DNA from: Kiloniellales bacterium
Lineage (GTDB): Bacteria > Pseudomonadota > Alphaproteobacteria > Kiloniellales > JAKSDN01
DNA: 11,077 bases
Reading direction: 5' to 3'
Assembly (NCBI GenBank): GCA_022360075.1
Contig: JAKSDN010000306.1
Location: 1 to 11,077 of the forward strand
Position numbers and translations under genes: made by a program. Each line of letters begins with the position of its first letter. Positions within the stretch are counted from its first letter, which is position 1. Below the pieces are notes generated by a model. It was not told the origin of the DNA, searched no databases, and was given only the letters and a program-made list of their open reading frames with translations. Below are positions 1-6,764 of the stretch, in pieces.

Positions 1-1
1 G

Positions 2-775
2 CGCGGCGGCTGGGTCGAGGAGCGGACGGGCAAGGGCTACCGCAGCGACTTCGACATCCTGGTCATCGTCAGCCACCCGGAACTGACCGAGGGCCAGCGC
101 ATCTGGTGGGCGGCCGAAGACCGCATGCTGCACGACCCGGAAATCAGGACGCCGGTGCAGGTGATCGTGCACACGCTGGACGAGGTCAACCGAGAGCTCA
201 AGAAGGGCCACTACTTCTTCCGGGACATCAAGGCCGAAGGCATCGTGCTCTACGAGTTCGAGGGTACGACCGGCTCCGGCAACCGGCGCCACGCGTTAGC
301 TGAGCCAGGCAATTTGACCCCACAAGAGGCTTACGAAGTCTCTAACGGACACTTTGAGCATACGCTGCCTTTTGCGCGGAACTACATGATTGGGTTCGAA
401 GCCTATTACGATAAGCATCTCTATACCCACGCTGCAGTCGAGCTCCATCAGGCGACGGAGTTCGCTTACAAGGCACTGCTTCTAACACTCACGCTCTACA
501 CACCGCCCGAACACAACCTCAACAAGCTGCGCGCCTTGGCCGAATCACTGGACCGGGATCTAGTGGCCGCTTGGCCACGTGGCCGCAAGCCCTACGACGG
601 TTGGTTCCAGACGCTACGGCGGGCTTACAATGACGGTCGCTATTCCCCGCATTTCGACATAACTAAGGAAGCCCTGGACTGGCTCGCCGGACGGGTTGGC
701 CAACTGCATGACTTGGTCGAAGCTGCCTGCCGGCAGCGCCTGGACACGCTGGCGAAAGACGCCGGCATCGAGTGA
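2..775 (+). CDS. MNT-HEPN fusion protein (nucleotidyltransferase + HEPN domain), 5' end missing
   Basis: The frame is open from the first complete codon, so the real start lies upstream; by comparison with the next gene about 50-60 residues are missing. The first visible residues hold the second half of a polymerase-beta-type nucleotidyltransferase active site (YRSDFDILVIV, with the D-x-D metal ligands). The GS motif that normally precedes it has been cut off. The C-terminal half is a HEPN helical domain with HQATE followed by a hydrophobic helix, and a later RRAYNDGRYSPHF segment holding the conserved Arg/His pair. MNT-HEPN proteins are often toxin-antitoxin or antiviral components in which HEPN is an RNase and MNT adds nucleotides; that role is inferred here. 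Codon use changes sharply near base 290: nearly all third bases are G/C before it and far fewer after it. The stop lies 14 bases before the likely start of a paralogous gene, so the two are probably co-transcribed. Confidence 0.85.
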   Translation, partial: RGGWVEERTGKGYRSDFDILVIVSHPELTEGQRIWWAAEDRMLHDPEIRTPVQVIVHTLDEVNRELKKGHYFFRDIKAEGIVLYEFEGTTGSGNRRHALAEPGNLTPQEAYEVSNGHFEHTLPFARNYMIGFEAYYDKHLYTHAAVELHQATEFAYKALLLTLTLYTPPEHNLNKLRALAESLDRDLVAAWPRGRKPYDGWFQTLRRAYNDGRYSPHFDITKEALDWLAGRVGQLHDLVEAACRQRLDTLAKDAGIE

Positions 776-789
776 CCGGACCGGTCCGC

Positions 790-1695
790 ATGAAGACCAG
801 CCAGGACGGACTCTCCCGCCGGGCCCGGCGGGACCTGGAGAAGGCCGTTCACGTCGTGCAGGTCGAGTTCGCGGAGTCCGTCGCCAAGGACCCGCGGGCG
901 AGGACCGAGGCGGAGCTCCTGAAGATCATCCTTTACGGCTCCTATGCCCGGGGCGACCAGGTGGAGTCCTGGCCGGGCGCCGGCTACCAGAGCGACTACG
1001 ACCTCCTGGCCGTCGTCAACAAGGAAGATTACGCCGAGTACGTGACCTGCAGCGGCGCCGAGGACTGGTGCCACCGCCTGATCTGGATCACGGTCTCGCT
1101 GGAGGCCCACGGGCTCGATTACTTCAACCACGCCCTGTCGAGGCACCGCAGCTTCTTCATCGACGTTTTGCGGGACGGCATCCTGCTCTACGAGAAGCCC
1201 GGCCATCCCTTTGTCGCGCCGCCACCTCTGACGCCGGCGCTGGCCTACGACCTTGCCAAGGAGAACTACGCGCTCTGGTTCCGCGACGGACAGGACACCT
1301 GGAAAGCGCTTCTCCAGGCGTTCGGCGACGACCCCGGCTACGCCGGACACCTCGCCGTCACCCTGCACCGGCGGGCGGCGGCGCTCTACAACGCCGTGCT
1401 CCTGGTCCTCTCCTGCTACTCGCCCGGCGGCCACGACCTGGAACGCCTGCGCGGCGCGGCCGAGGCGCTGGACCCGCGCCTGGCCGCCGCCTGGCCCCGC
1501 GACACACCGGCCGCCCGCCGCCGCTTCGACCGCTTCAAGCGCGCCTTCCTGAACGACGCCTCCCAGCAGATCCACGACTACGCGCCCAACGAAGTCGCCT
1601 GGATCGCAAGGCGTGTCGAGCATCTGGAAGACTTGGCGGAGACGATCTGCCGGGAGCGCCTGACTGCACTTGCAGAAGCTGCGGGAGGAAGTTGA
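790..1695 (+). CDS. MNT-HEPN fusion protein, second paralog, HEPN motif degenerate
   Basis: This is a 301-residue protein from ATG 790. A GTG at 772 overlaps the previous stop and would add six residues. I prefer ATG because, as I recall the family, members begin MKTS. The MNT active site is intact: ILYGSYARGD at about residues 47-56 and SDYDLLAVV at 68-76, giving GS and D69/D71. The HEPN region spans about 145-290. It aligns with the upstream gene, but HQATE has become HRRAA and the Arg-Tyr-Ser-x-His segment is replaced by NDASQQIHDY, so RNase activity of this copy is doubtful. The closing helices (RRVEHLEDLAETICRERL) are well conserved. GC content is uniformly high, unlike the second half of the upstream paralog. 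It may be a divergent paralog that regulates or modifies its neighbour, or a decaying copy; the sequence does not decide. Confidence 0.86.
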   Translation: MKTSQDGLSRRARRDLEKAVHVVQVEFAESVAKDPRARTEAELLKIILYGSYARGDQVESWPGAGYQSDYDLLAVVNKEDYAEYVTCSGAEDWCHRLIWITVSLEAHGLDYFNHALSRHRSFFIDVLRDGILLYEKPGHPFVAPPPLTPALAYDLAKENYALWFRDGQDTWKALLQAFGDDPGYAGHLAVTLHRRAAALYNAVLLVLSCYSPGGHDLERLRGAAEALDPRLAAAWPRDTPAARRRFDRFKRAFLNDASQQIHDYAPNEVAWIARRVEHLEDLAETICRERLTALAEAAGGS

Positions 1696-2050
1696 TCGGC
1701 TCGACAAGGCAGGCCCTCGAACCGCTGAGCCTAGGAAGGCTGTCATAACTCGCTGCACCTCGATCAATCTGACCGAGGGCTATTGATAGTTAGAGGCGGT
1801 CCTTGGCTGGGGTCGAACGAACTTCCGGTTTTCACGCCAAAGCAGTTGTCGTCACCGACCGGCCGGCACTTCTGCTTTTTGACCCTAAGCGGATTTCGAG
1901 CTTATCTAGCCAGAAGGCGGCATTGGGGACAAAGCGACGTTGTTTGGCACCCGTTGATCAGATTGCGATAGCGTAAAACTCGCGGGATGGCCTGCTGCAC
2001 CGGGTTATGATTGCAAAACTCAGTCCTCGAATGCTATCGGGCTTGGCGTC
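1696..2050 (+). other. Non-coding gap between the MNT-HEPN pair and the DUF4365-like gene
   Basis: These 355 bases hold no convincing gene. An open frame at 1783-1971 (62 codons, TTG start) has no ribosome binding site and no recognisable motif. A 5-bp hairpin (AGCCT 1728-1732, AGGCT 1737-1741) follows the MNT-HEPN gene, but with no T-run, so it is at best a weak terminator. An imperfect inverted repeat (TCTGCTT 1871-1877, AAGCGGA 1887-1893) flanks a short A/T-containing loop. GC content falls here compared with the genes to the left, which suggests the edge of an inserted segment. I see no clear promoter for the gene at 2051. Confidence 0.5.
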
Positions 2051-3247
2051 GTGACCGCTCTTATGGACGCCTGGGATGCGCATGCCTTCGCTTCAAGGGT
2101 GCCTAAGACTCTCGATGAACAAGCAAGAACCAAGGGGGAAAACTTGAAAATCGGTGCTCAGGACGATTTCGAAAACAAATACATGGGCAAGTTTCGGGCC
2201 CTAGCCGCACCATATGGCGTGTTCGTCGAGTACGAACGCGACCGTGCTGGACGCGACATCGGTCTGCATCTGACACAGTCCAACAAGGCGGGCGGCGGGA
2301 AAATCGTCACGCCGGCCCTGGTATGGTTTCAGATGAAGGGGATCATGGCTGGTACCTTGAGCCTTGACGACTACCAGGCCTCGGAAGAAGTGGCCTTGGA
2401 CATGGAGGTCGCCCATTTGAGGTTCTGGTACCTCAACGTGCAGCCGACATATTTGGCCCTATACGTAGAGAGTGCCGACAATTTCTTCGCCATCGACCTA
2501 CAGAAATGGGTAATTGATCATTTCGGCGATGAGATCATGAGGCTCGGTCAGAAGACTGTCCGCGTGAAGGTCGACAAGAAGAACAAGCTCGATGACGAAT
2601 TCTTTCGCATAGTGCTGAACCGCAATCTGATCCCGGCGCTCAGACGGTCCCTTGACCAAGAGGACGACGAGGGCATCGGCCGATTTCTGCGAGATTCCTC
2701 CATTGTGCAATGGTTGTGCGATTGCCGAGAGGAAGAGCTTGATGCGCGGCTGACCGTCGTTAAATGGATGTCAAAGATGCGGACCGAGGCTTATTTCGAG
2801 AGACGGGTGCCCGGGGGCGAGTGGGAGCCTTTCCGCATTCATTGGCAGTACGCGATGGGTGAGTTGCCCCTGGCTTTCCCTTACTTAACTTTCATCCCCG
2901 AGATGACGGCGGTGCCCGTCCGATACTCGGAAGTGATCGAAGACTTCGATGGCACCCCCTTCGAGGTCTGGCACCAGAGTTTCTCCGTGGTAGACACTGC
3001 CACGGGTGACGAGCTCGATGATGAGGAGTTCGAAGCCGAATGCCTGCTCGAAATCGGCAAAGATGAGTATTCTTACGGTGGTATGGGCGGTGGTGAGAGG
3101 ATCGAGCACCGGCTCGCCATCGAGCTCAGCGAGATTGGGGAGCGATGGGCGGCCAGCTTGAAGGCGCTAGTGGACGCCGAGGTAATCTCGGTGAACGTAG
3201 AACCGCACATGATCAGTGTCGCTCCATGGCACTCGCGGGATGTGTAG
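2051..3247 (+). CDS. DUF4365-like protein, possible PD-(D/E)XK-fold nuclease
   Basis: The frame encodes 398 residues from GTG 2051, or 394 from ATG 2063; neither start has a clear Shine-Dalgarno sequence. The N-terminal ~150 residues resemble DUF4365 proteins. An early helix (DDFENKYMGKFRALAAPYGV) is followed by a strand with D65 in GRDIGLHL, then VWFQMKG with Q90-x-K92, and then the typical YLALYVES...FFAIDLQKWV block (numbered from ATG 2063). D...Q-x-K is the spacing expected of a restriction-endonuclease-like active site with Gln in the E/D position, so a nuclease is plausible but unproven. The C-terminal ~240 residues are acidic and I do not recognise them; they make the protein longer than a minimal DUF4365 domain. 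No signal peptide or membrane segment is seen. It stands alone and converges with the nuclease operon on the other strand. Its lower GC and mixed codon use suggest acquired cargo DNA. Confidence 0.72.
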   Translation: MTALMDAWDAHAFASRVPKTLDEQARTKGENLKIGAQDDFENKYMGKFRALAAPYGVFVEYERDRAGRDIGLHLTQSNKAGGGKIVTPALVWFQMKGIMAGTLSLDDYQASEEVALDMEVAHLRFWYLNVQPTYLALYVESADNFFAIDLQKWVIDHFGDEIMRLGQKTVRVKVDKKNKLDDEFFRIVLNRNLIPALRRSLDQEDDEGIGRFLRDSSIVQWLCDCREEELDARLTVVKWMSKMRTEAYFERRVPGGEWEPFRIHWQYAMGELPLAFPYLTFIPEMTAVPVRYSEVIEDFDGTPFEVWHQSFSVVDTATGDELDDEEFEAECLLEIGKDEYSYGGMGGGERIEHRLAIELSEIGERWAASLKALVDAEVISVNVEPHMISVAPWHSRDV

Positions 3248-3597
3248 TAACCGACGTCGGAATTGCGGAACTCGGCGACAGCATGGGGCGCGAAACGGCC
3301 ATGCAATCCGCGATGCTAAAACGTCGGTTTTGGGCGGAGCAGCATGCTGCACAAGTGATGAAGCGAGGGACACTGCAACCTGCCCGAATGTTCGTTATGG
3401 GCTGGGAGTACTTGTTCGCCGTACCCTGAACGAACGGCAGAAAGTGGCTATTCCTTGCAGTCAGCTTGACGCCAGAGATGCGTCCGGTTTAGCCACAGAC
3501 GCAGAATTCTGCGTGCCGAACTTTCCCTCATTGGGATGGGTGCTCCCAGATTTGGACTTGGGCCAAGTATCATCTGGAAACCTTCGCAAACAACAAG
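3248..3597 (+). other. Non-coding convergent gap holding a perfect palindrome
   Basis: These 350 bases lie between two converging genes. Open frames through it (for example 3216-3614, +) carry no recognisable motif, overlap the ends of real genes and lack ribosome binding sites. It contains a 12-base palindrome (GCAGCATGCTGC, 3339-3350), a 16-base palindrome described separately, and a short hairpin (TGGGA/TCCCA) near 3532-3548 without a T-run. No obvious bidirectional terminator is visible. It may be debris of an earlier insertion. Confidence 0.45.
3499..3514. repeat. Perfect 16-base palindrome
   Basis: ACGCAGAATTCTGCGT reads identically on both strands with no mismatch and no central spacer. 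Having no loop, it suits a dimeric protein-binding site better than an RNA hairpin. It is far from either gene start, so an operator role is unsupported; chance or a recombination relic are alternatives. Confidence 0.6.
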
Positions 3598-4524
3598 TCA
3601 GGCTGCCTTTTTGAAGCGCTCGAAGCGAAGCCCAAGGCGATCACGATCAGGATAGTCCTTTGCGCGAGACGGTAGGCTCATCGTCCCACCGTCAAGATGC
3701 TTCAGCGCCTCGAGCATTGGGCCGTCATTCCGGTCGAGTAGTCGATCCGAAACATGCAGCCGATAGTCGGGATCAATGCCGATCAGATGGGCGTCAAAGG
3801 CGGCATGATGAATCTTGGATAGCGGCAGGCCGTTCGGGACGATGGGCTGACCCAGCGGTTCGTTCTTGTCGGAGATGATATGCGCGGCGTCAAGCAGCCG
3901 CTGTTCAGGCAAGCCGGACAAGGCGCAACGCCCGTCGTAGGCCGATATGACGGCTTCACGGAATGACGCCTGGTGAAGCCGCTGCTTGACCGCACGCAAC
4001 GCATATCGACGTTCGAGGGCGTTCTCAGGCGGGACCATCGCATCCTGCTCAGGCACGCCGAAGGCGACGCGCGCCTTCAGGGCATTGGCGTCCCATCCCG
4101 ATATGAATGCCGGGAGCATTACCTGGTAGCGGCCAGGCGCGATCCCGAGGAAATAAATTACCGGTATCCCGTTCTCGAACGCCTCTCGCAGCCAACGATT
4201 ATCGGCCGCGTCTGGATCTTGTCCCATGAAGGCGTAGTCGACCATCTCGTCGCCCTCAAAAATCTGGCGGTGCACGTCCCGCTGATCGTCGTACCAGACA
4301 CGCGCGCCGGGTCGCGGAAAAACGGTCTTAATGGAGAGCAGATACCGCATCTGTCGCGGCTTGAAGATGCCCCGCTGGGGATTGACGAGCGGGATGCGCT
4401 CGCCCTCGAAAACGAAACCCGGTTTCAGTTCTTCGGCGGTCAGATGGTCGTACACCTCGCTCAGCCTTCGAACATGCTCGAATGCCGCTATCCGCATCTG
4501 GGTATTCCGGTCGGTATCGGTCAT
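3598..4524 (-). CDS. HNH endonuclease (HNH_2 type), putative restriction enzyme
   Basis: This is a 308-residue protein starting at ATG 4524. An AGGGGA ribosome binding site sits about eight bases upstream and overlaps the stop of the preceding gene; only 11 bases separate the two genes, so they are translationally coupled. The C-terminal third is an HNH domain: YDGRCALSG at ~196-204, AAHI with H215, then NGLPLSKIHHAAFD supplying N231 and H239/H240. The N-terminal ~150 residues are a conserved block (LVNPQRGIFKPRQMRYLLSI, VWYDDQRDVH, VDYAFMG, PVIYFLGIAPGRYQ) that I recall in HNH proteins annotated as putative restriction endonucleases. I suspect it recognises modified DNA, but I cannot name its fold. 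There is no signal peptide. As last gene of the operon it probably acts with, or parallel to, the preceding EVE-like/HNH nuclease. HNH identity is firm; the restriction role is inferred from context. Confidence 0.88.
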   Translation of the reverse strand: MTDTDRNTQMRIAAFEHVRRLSEVYDHLTAEELKPGFVFEGERIPLVNPQRGIFKPRQMRYLLSIKTVFPRPGARVWYDDQRDVHRQIFEGDEMVDYAFMGQDPDAADNRWLREAFENGIPVIYFLGIAPGRYQVMLPAFISGWDANALKARVAFGVPEQDAMVPPENALERRYALRAVKQRLHQASFREAVISAYDGRCALSGLPEQRLLDAAHIISDKNEPLGQPIVPNGLPLSKIHHAAFDAHLIGIDPDYRLHVSDRLLDRNDGPMLEALKHLDGGTMSLPSRAKDYPDRDRLGLRFERFKKAA

Positions 4525-4535
4525 CGCGACATCCC

Positions 4536-5456
4536 CTACCCCCGGAAACAGTGCTCGTTGTGCCAGGTGAGGGCGTCGGGATCGGGGCGCAGCAAGGCGT
4601 CCTCGGGCGCGCTGATCCGGTGACCGTGCAGCGCATAGTAATGCCGGCCGTTCTCGAACTCCTCCTTGATGCGACGGCTGACCTCGAAATCGAGATTGGG
4701 CGTCACCGTCACATAGCCGGCGTCGAACAGACTGTGGATGTCGCGCCTGAGCAGCATCCCGTTCCGCGCCTCGTGCGCGCCGCCGTCACCATAGGGTCGG
4801 ATGTGCGCCGCCTCCAGCGCCGGCAGGGTCCGTTCCTGCGTCACCGCGCAGCGCCGCCCATAGATGTCGGTCACCAGCACGCGGAAGGCGCCCTGCCCGA
4901 GACGTGGCCGGATAAGGTGCGGGTTACCGAGTCGCGCATGACCTGCCGCCATGCCGGGGACCGGATGCCGGCTCAGGCAGTCGTTGACCGCCTCCCACAG
5001 GGCCAGCCCTTCGGCGTCGGCCGTGTTGTAGGTCTTGAACGAGACGATGTTCGGCGACCAGCTCTCTGGCACAGGAATCCAGTCGGTCTCGCCGAAAAAG
5101 AACGGCTGGGTCAAGATGCGGCAGCCGATCGCAAAGTCGCTTCGGTCGTCGGGGTCCGCCCGGCGATACTTGGCGATGCGGGCGCGCATTTCTCGAGCCG
5201 AGCGCGCTCCGTTGGCCTCACCGAAAGCTTCCCAGGCCAGTGAACAGGGCAGCGCGTTGGAATAGGCAAAGATGCCACCGCCAACGATGAAGTTGTGAGG
5301 CGAGTGAAGCTTGAAAAGGAACAGCTCACCTGGCTGAAGCGCCCGGAAGTTCGCCGCCGAGGGCGCCCAGAAATTGACCTCGCCAAGGTCCGGCTGCCGC
5401 CGCAGCATCTCGAACCAGTCTCCGTCGGTGACGGCGATGACGAGGTTGATCCCCAT
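4536..5456 (-). CDS. EVE-like/HNH endonuclease, putative modification-dependent restriction enzyme
   Basis: This is a 306-residue protein. Residues ~1-140 look like an EVE/PUA-type domain: NFWAPS, then LQPGELFLFKLHSPHNFIVGGGIF, then SLAWEAFGEANG and a WIPVP segment. Such domains bind modified bases in DNA or RNA. Residues ~188-255 form an HNH_2 nuclease: YGRRCAVTQE, LEAAHI with H218, and RNGMLLRRDIHSLFD with N232 and H241. EVE-HNH fusions are known as modification-dependent (type IV-like) restriction enzymes that cut DNA with modified cytosine, so cleavage of modified phage DNA is the likely role. This is inference from architecture. The ATG at 5456 follows GAGAGGAG, but with a long 14-base spacing. 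It lies 31 bases after the PD-(D/E)XK-like gene and 11 bases before the second HNH gene, so it is in the middle of an operon. All catalytic positions appear intact. Confidence 0.88.
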   Translation of the reverse strand: MGINLVIAVTDGDWFEMLRRQPDLGEVNFWAPSAANFRALQPGELFLFKLHSPHNFIVGGGIFAYSNALPCSLAWEAFGEANGARSAREMRARIAKYRRADPDDRSDFAIGCRILTQPFFFGETDWIPVPESWSPNIVSFKTYNTADAEGLALWEAVNDCLSRHPVPGMAAGHARLGNPHLIRPRLGQGAFRVLVTDIYGRRCAVTQERTLPALEAAHIRPYGDGGAHEARNGMLLRRDIHSLFDAGYVTVTPNLDFEVSRRIKEEFENGRHYYALHGHRISAPEDALLRPDPDALTWHNEHCFRG

Positions 5457-5487
5457 TGTCAGCCGCTGCTCTCCTCTCTGGGGTTCC

Positions 5488-6432
5488 TCATCCGCCTTCC
5501 GTCCCCTTATGGTGACGCCGCCACGAGTCGCCGGCCACTACTTTGAGCCCGTCGGCCTGAAATCCCTCTTCGAGAAACACCGGCCTCAGCGTTGTGGCAA
5601 GTGAGCGCGCCGCAGCCCATTGACCCTCTAGAAGAAGATCGCGCAGTTCCGGGTGGATCTTGACCTTGATATCGATGTGTTCCGCACGAGTGGCAGCAAG
5701 CTCGCTTTCATCTGCAAGGGCCGCTGCGGGTGCGTAGTAGAATTCCCAATTATCATCGGTCACCTTGACCTCGATCGGCTCAAGCTTCTCCGGTTCCTCG
5801 GGCTCAGGGTCGCGCCAATAGAACTCCAATTCATCCTGACGGAAATAGGCGAAGGAACCTATTTGAAGAGAACAGTTAATCCCGTCGACGGATACAAGCC
5901 TCTCTGCCTGCGTCTTTGCCTTATCCTTGGCCTCTGAGCTCGGAACACTCGAACGTCCCTTGGTTTCGAACGCGTGCCAGCACCCGTTGATGTCCTGCCC
6001 GACAAGGTCTGGTCGGGATCGACCACGAAGTATTGCTGGACTCAGTTGGTCGCGAAACACGTCAAGGTGCAGAAGCCAAGGTGTGCTCAGCAGGCGGCTC
6101 GCAAATAGCTTGCAGACCGCCATGCCGAGAAAGTAACTGACCGCTCCCTTTTCTGTTGGATCGAGAGCCCGAAACGCATCGGTCCGATGAAATGATCTTC
6201 CGTATGGCTCTTGTTCCAGCGCCATCCTCACGAGCGAAACCCTAAAAACAGCTTCGTATAGCGATGCTTTACCATGCTGGAAAACATAGGCGGTACTTGG
6301 TCTCCCAATGGTAATTGCCGCCCAAAGTAACTCGTCCCAAGTAGTTCGAAGGTATCCAGAACGCGGAACGAGCCTTCGTGGAAAGTCGCGGCTCGTATAG
6401 GTGATTCTTGGATCGTAACGGACGCCGCTCAT
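5488..6432 (-). CDS. PD-(D/E)XK nuclease-like protein
   Basis: This 314-residue protein has no family I can name. A putative nuclease active site is visible: RSRPDLVG (D142), about 14 residues later HAFETKGRSS (E156-x-K158), then a helix with KAKTQAERL in which Q175 could be the extra conserved Gln of this superfamily. The preceding ~130 residues are largely helical (YEAVFRVSLVRMAL, VSYFLGMAVCKLFASRLL). The latter helix is hydrophobic but carries charges, so it is probably not a membrane segment. The C-terminal part has an acidic, proline-containing stretch (DPEPEEPEKLEPIEVKV). The ATG at 6432 overlaps the stop of the upstream chimeric gene by four bases (ATGA), so translation is coupled to what was once the end of an hsdS gene. 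It may be the nuclease of a defence module or an effector needing the following HNH proteins. The nuclease call rests on the D...ExK motif only. Confidence 0.68.
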   Translation of the reverse strand: MSGVRYDPRITYTSRDFPRRLVPRSGYLRTTWDELLWAAITIGRPSTAYVFQHGKASLYEAVFRVSLVRMALEQEPYGRSFHRTDAFRALDPTEKGAVSYFLGMAVCKLFASRLLSTPWLLHLDVFRDQLSPAILRGRSRPDLVGQDINGCWHAFETKGRSSVPSSEAKDKAKTQAERLVSVDGINCSLQIGSFAYFRQDELEFYWRDPEPEEPEKLEPIEVKVTDDNWEFYYAPAAALADESELAATRAEHIDIKVKIHPELRDLLLEGQWAAARSLATTLRPVFLEEGFQADGLKVVAGDSWRRHHKGTEGG

Positions 6433-6764
6433 TCCGCCGCTTCCATGTCGCGGGTGGCGGCGGGTTTGAGCGCCTCGTGGAGGAGGGCTTCGAGGAGGCG
6501 AGCACGAGTAGCGTCGGCGGCAGTCAGGGCGGCCTCCAGGTCGTCGCAGAGGGCCCTGACGGCATCGACCACGCTCGCGAACTCCACCAAAAAGCCATTG
6601 CCCCTGAGCTTGACAGTTCGCCCTCGGTTTTCGGTGATCAGCGGTTCTAGGACACCCTGACGGAGAACAGTCAGGCGCCGAAGCGTCCCGACCTCATTCG
6701 CGCCCATTAGGGCTGTGTAGTCGACTACGTCAGCAGCAAGAATGGCGGCCAGGCGGCACTCCAT
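6429..6764 (-). CDS. Chimeric ORF: class III cyclase N-terminal fragment joined to HsdS C-terminal tail
   Basis: This is a 111-residue ORF. ATG 6764 is preceded by GGGAGGA at five-base spacing; a TTG at 6767 is less likely. Residues 1-69 match the start of a class III adenylate/guanylate cyclase: RLAAILAADVVDYTALMG contains the first metal-binding Asp, and the later LVEFASVVDAV is typical of the family. The usual TGDG holding the second metal Asp reads RGNG, so this fragment could not be catalytic. From residue 70 (ALCDDLEAAL...RARLLEALLHEAL) it changes to the coiled-coil tail that ends type I restriction specificity subunits (HsdS). The join falls at about 6552-6570, in a VD-x-x-x-A stretch common to both families. 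The stop overlaps the next gene by four bases, the arrangement expected if that gene once followed a complete hsdS. It is probably a recombination remnant that now serves as a translated leader for the nuclease operon. Confidence 0.75.
   Translation of the reverse strand: MECRLAAILAADVVDYTALMGANEVGTLRRLTVLRQGVLEPLITENRGRTVKLRGNGFLVEFASVVDAVRALCDDLEAALTAADATRARLLEALLHEALKPAATRDMEAAE

Noticed and set aside
2..1695. Reading the two genes as a classical two-gene HEPN toxin / MNT antitoxin pair
   Set aside because: Each gene encodes both domains fused, so this is a tandem of fusion paralogs and not the separate toxin and antitoxin arrangement.
640..1767. A 375-codon open frame on the minus strand opposite the second MNT-HEPN gene
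   Set aside because: It overlaps a gene with an intact nucleotidyltransferase motif and has no recognisable domain itself.
1783..1971. A 62-codon frame starting with TTG
   Set aside because: No Shine-Dalgarno sequence, no motif, and the codon use differs from both neighbours.
3339..3350. The 12-base palindrome GCAGCATGCTGC
   Set aside because: It is short enough to occur by chance in a window this size, and no gene start is near.
3216..3614. A 132-codon plus-strand frame in the convergent gap
   Set aside because: It overlaps the ends of two real genes and has no ribosome binding site, no motif and mixed composition.
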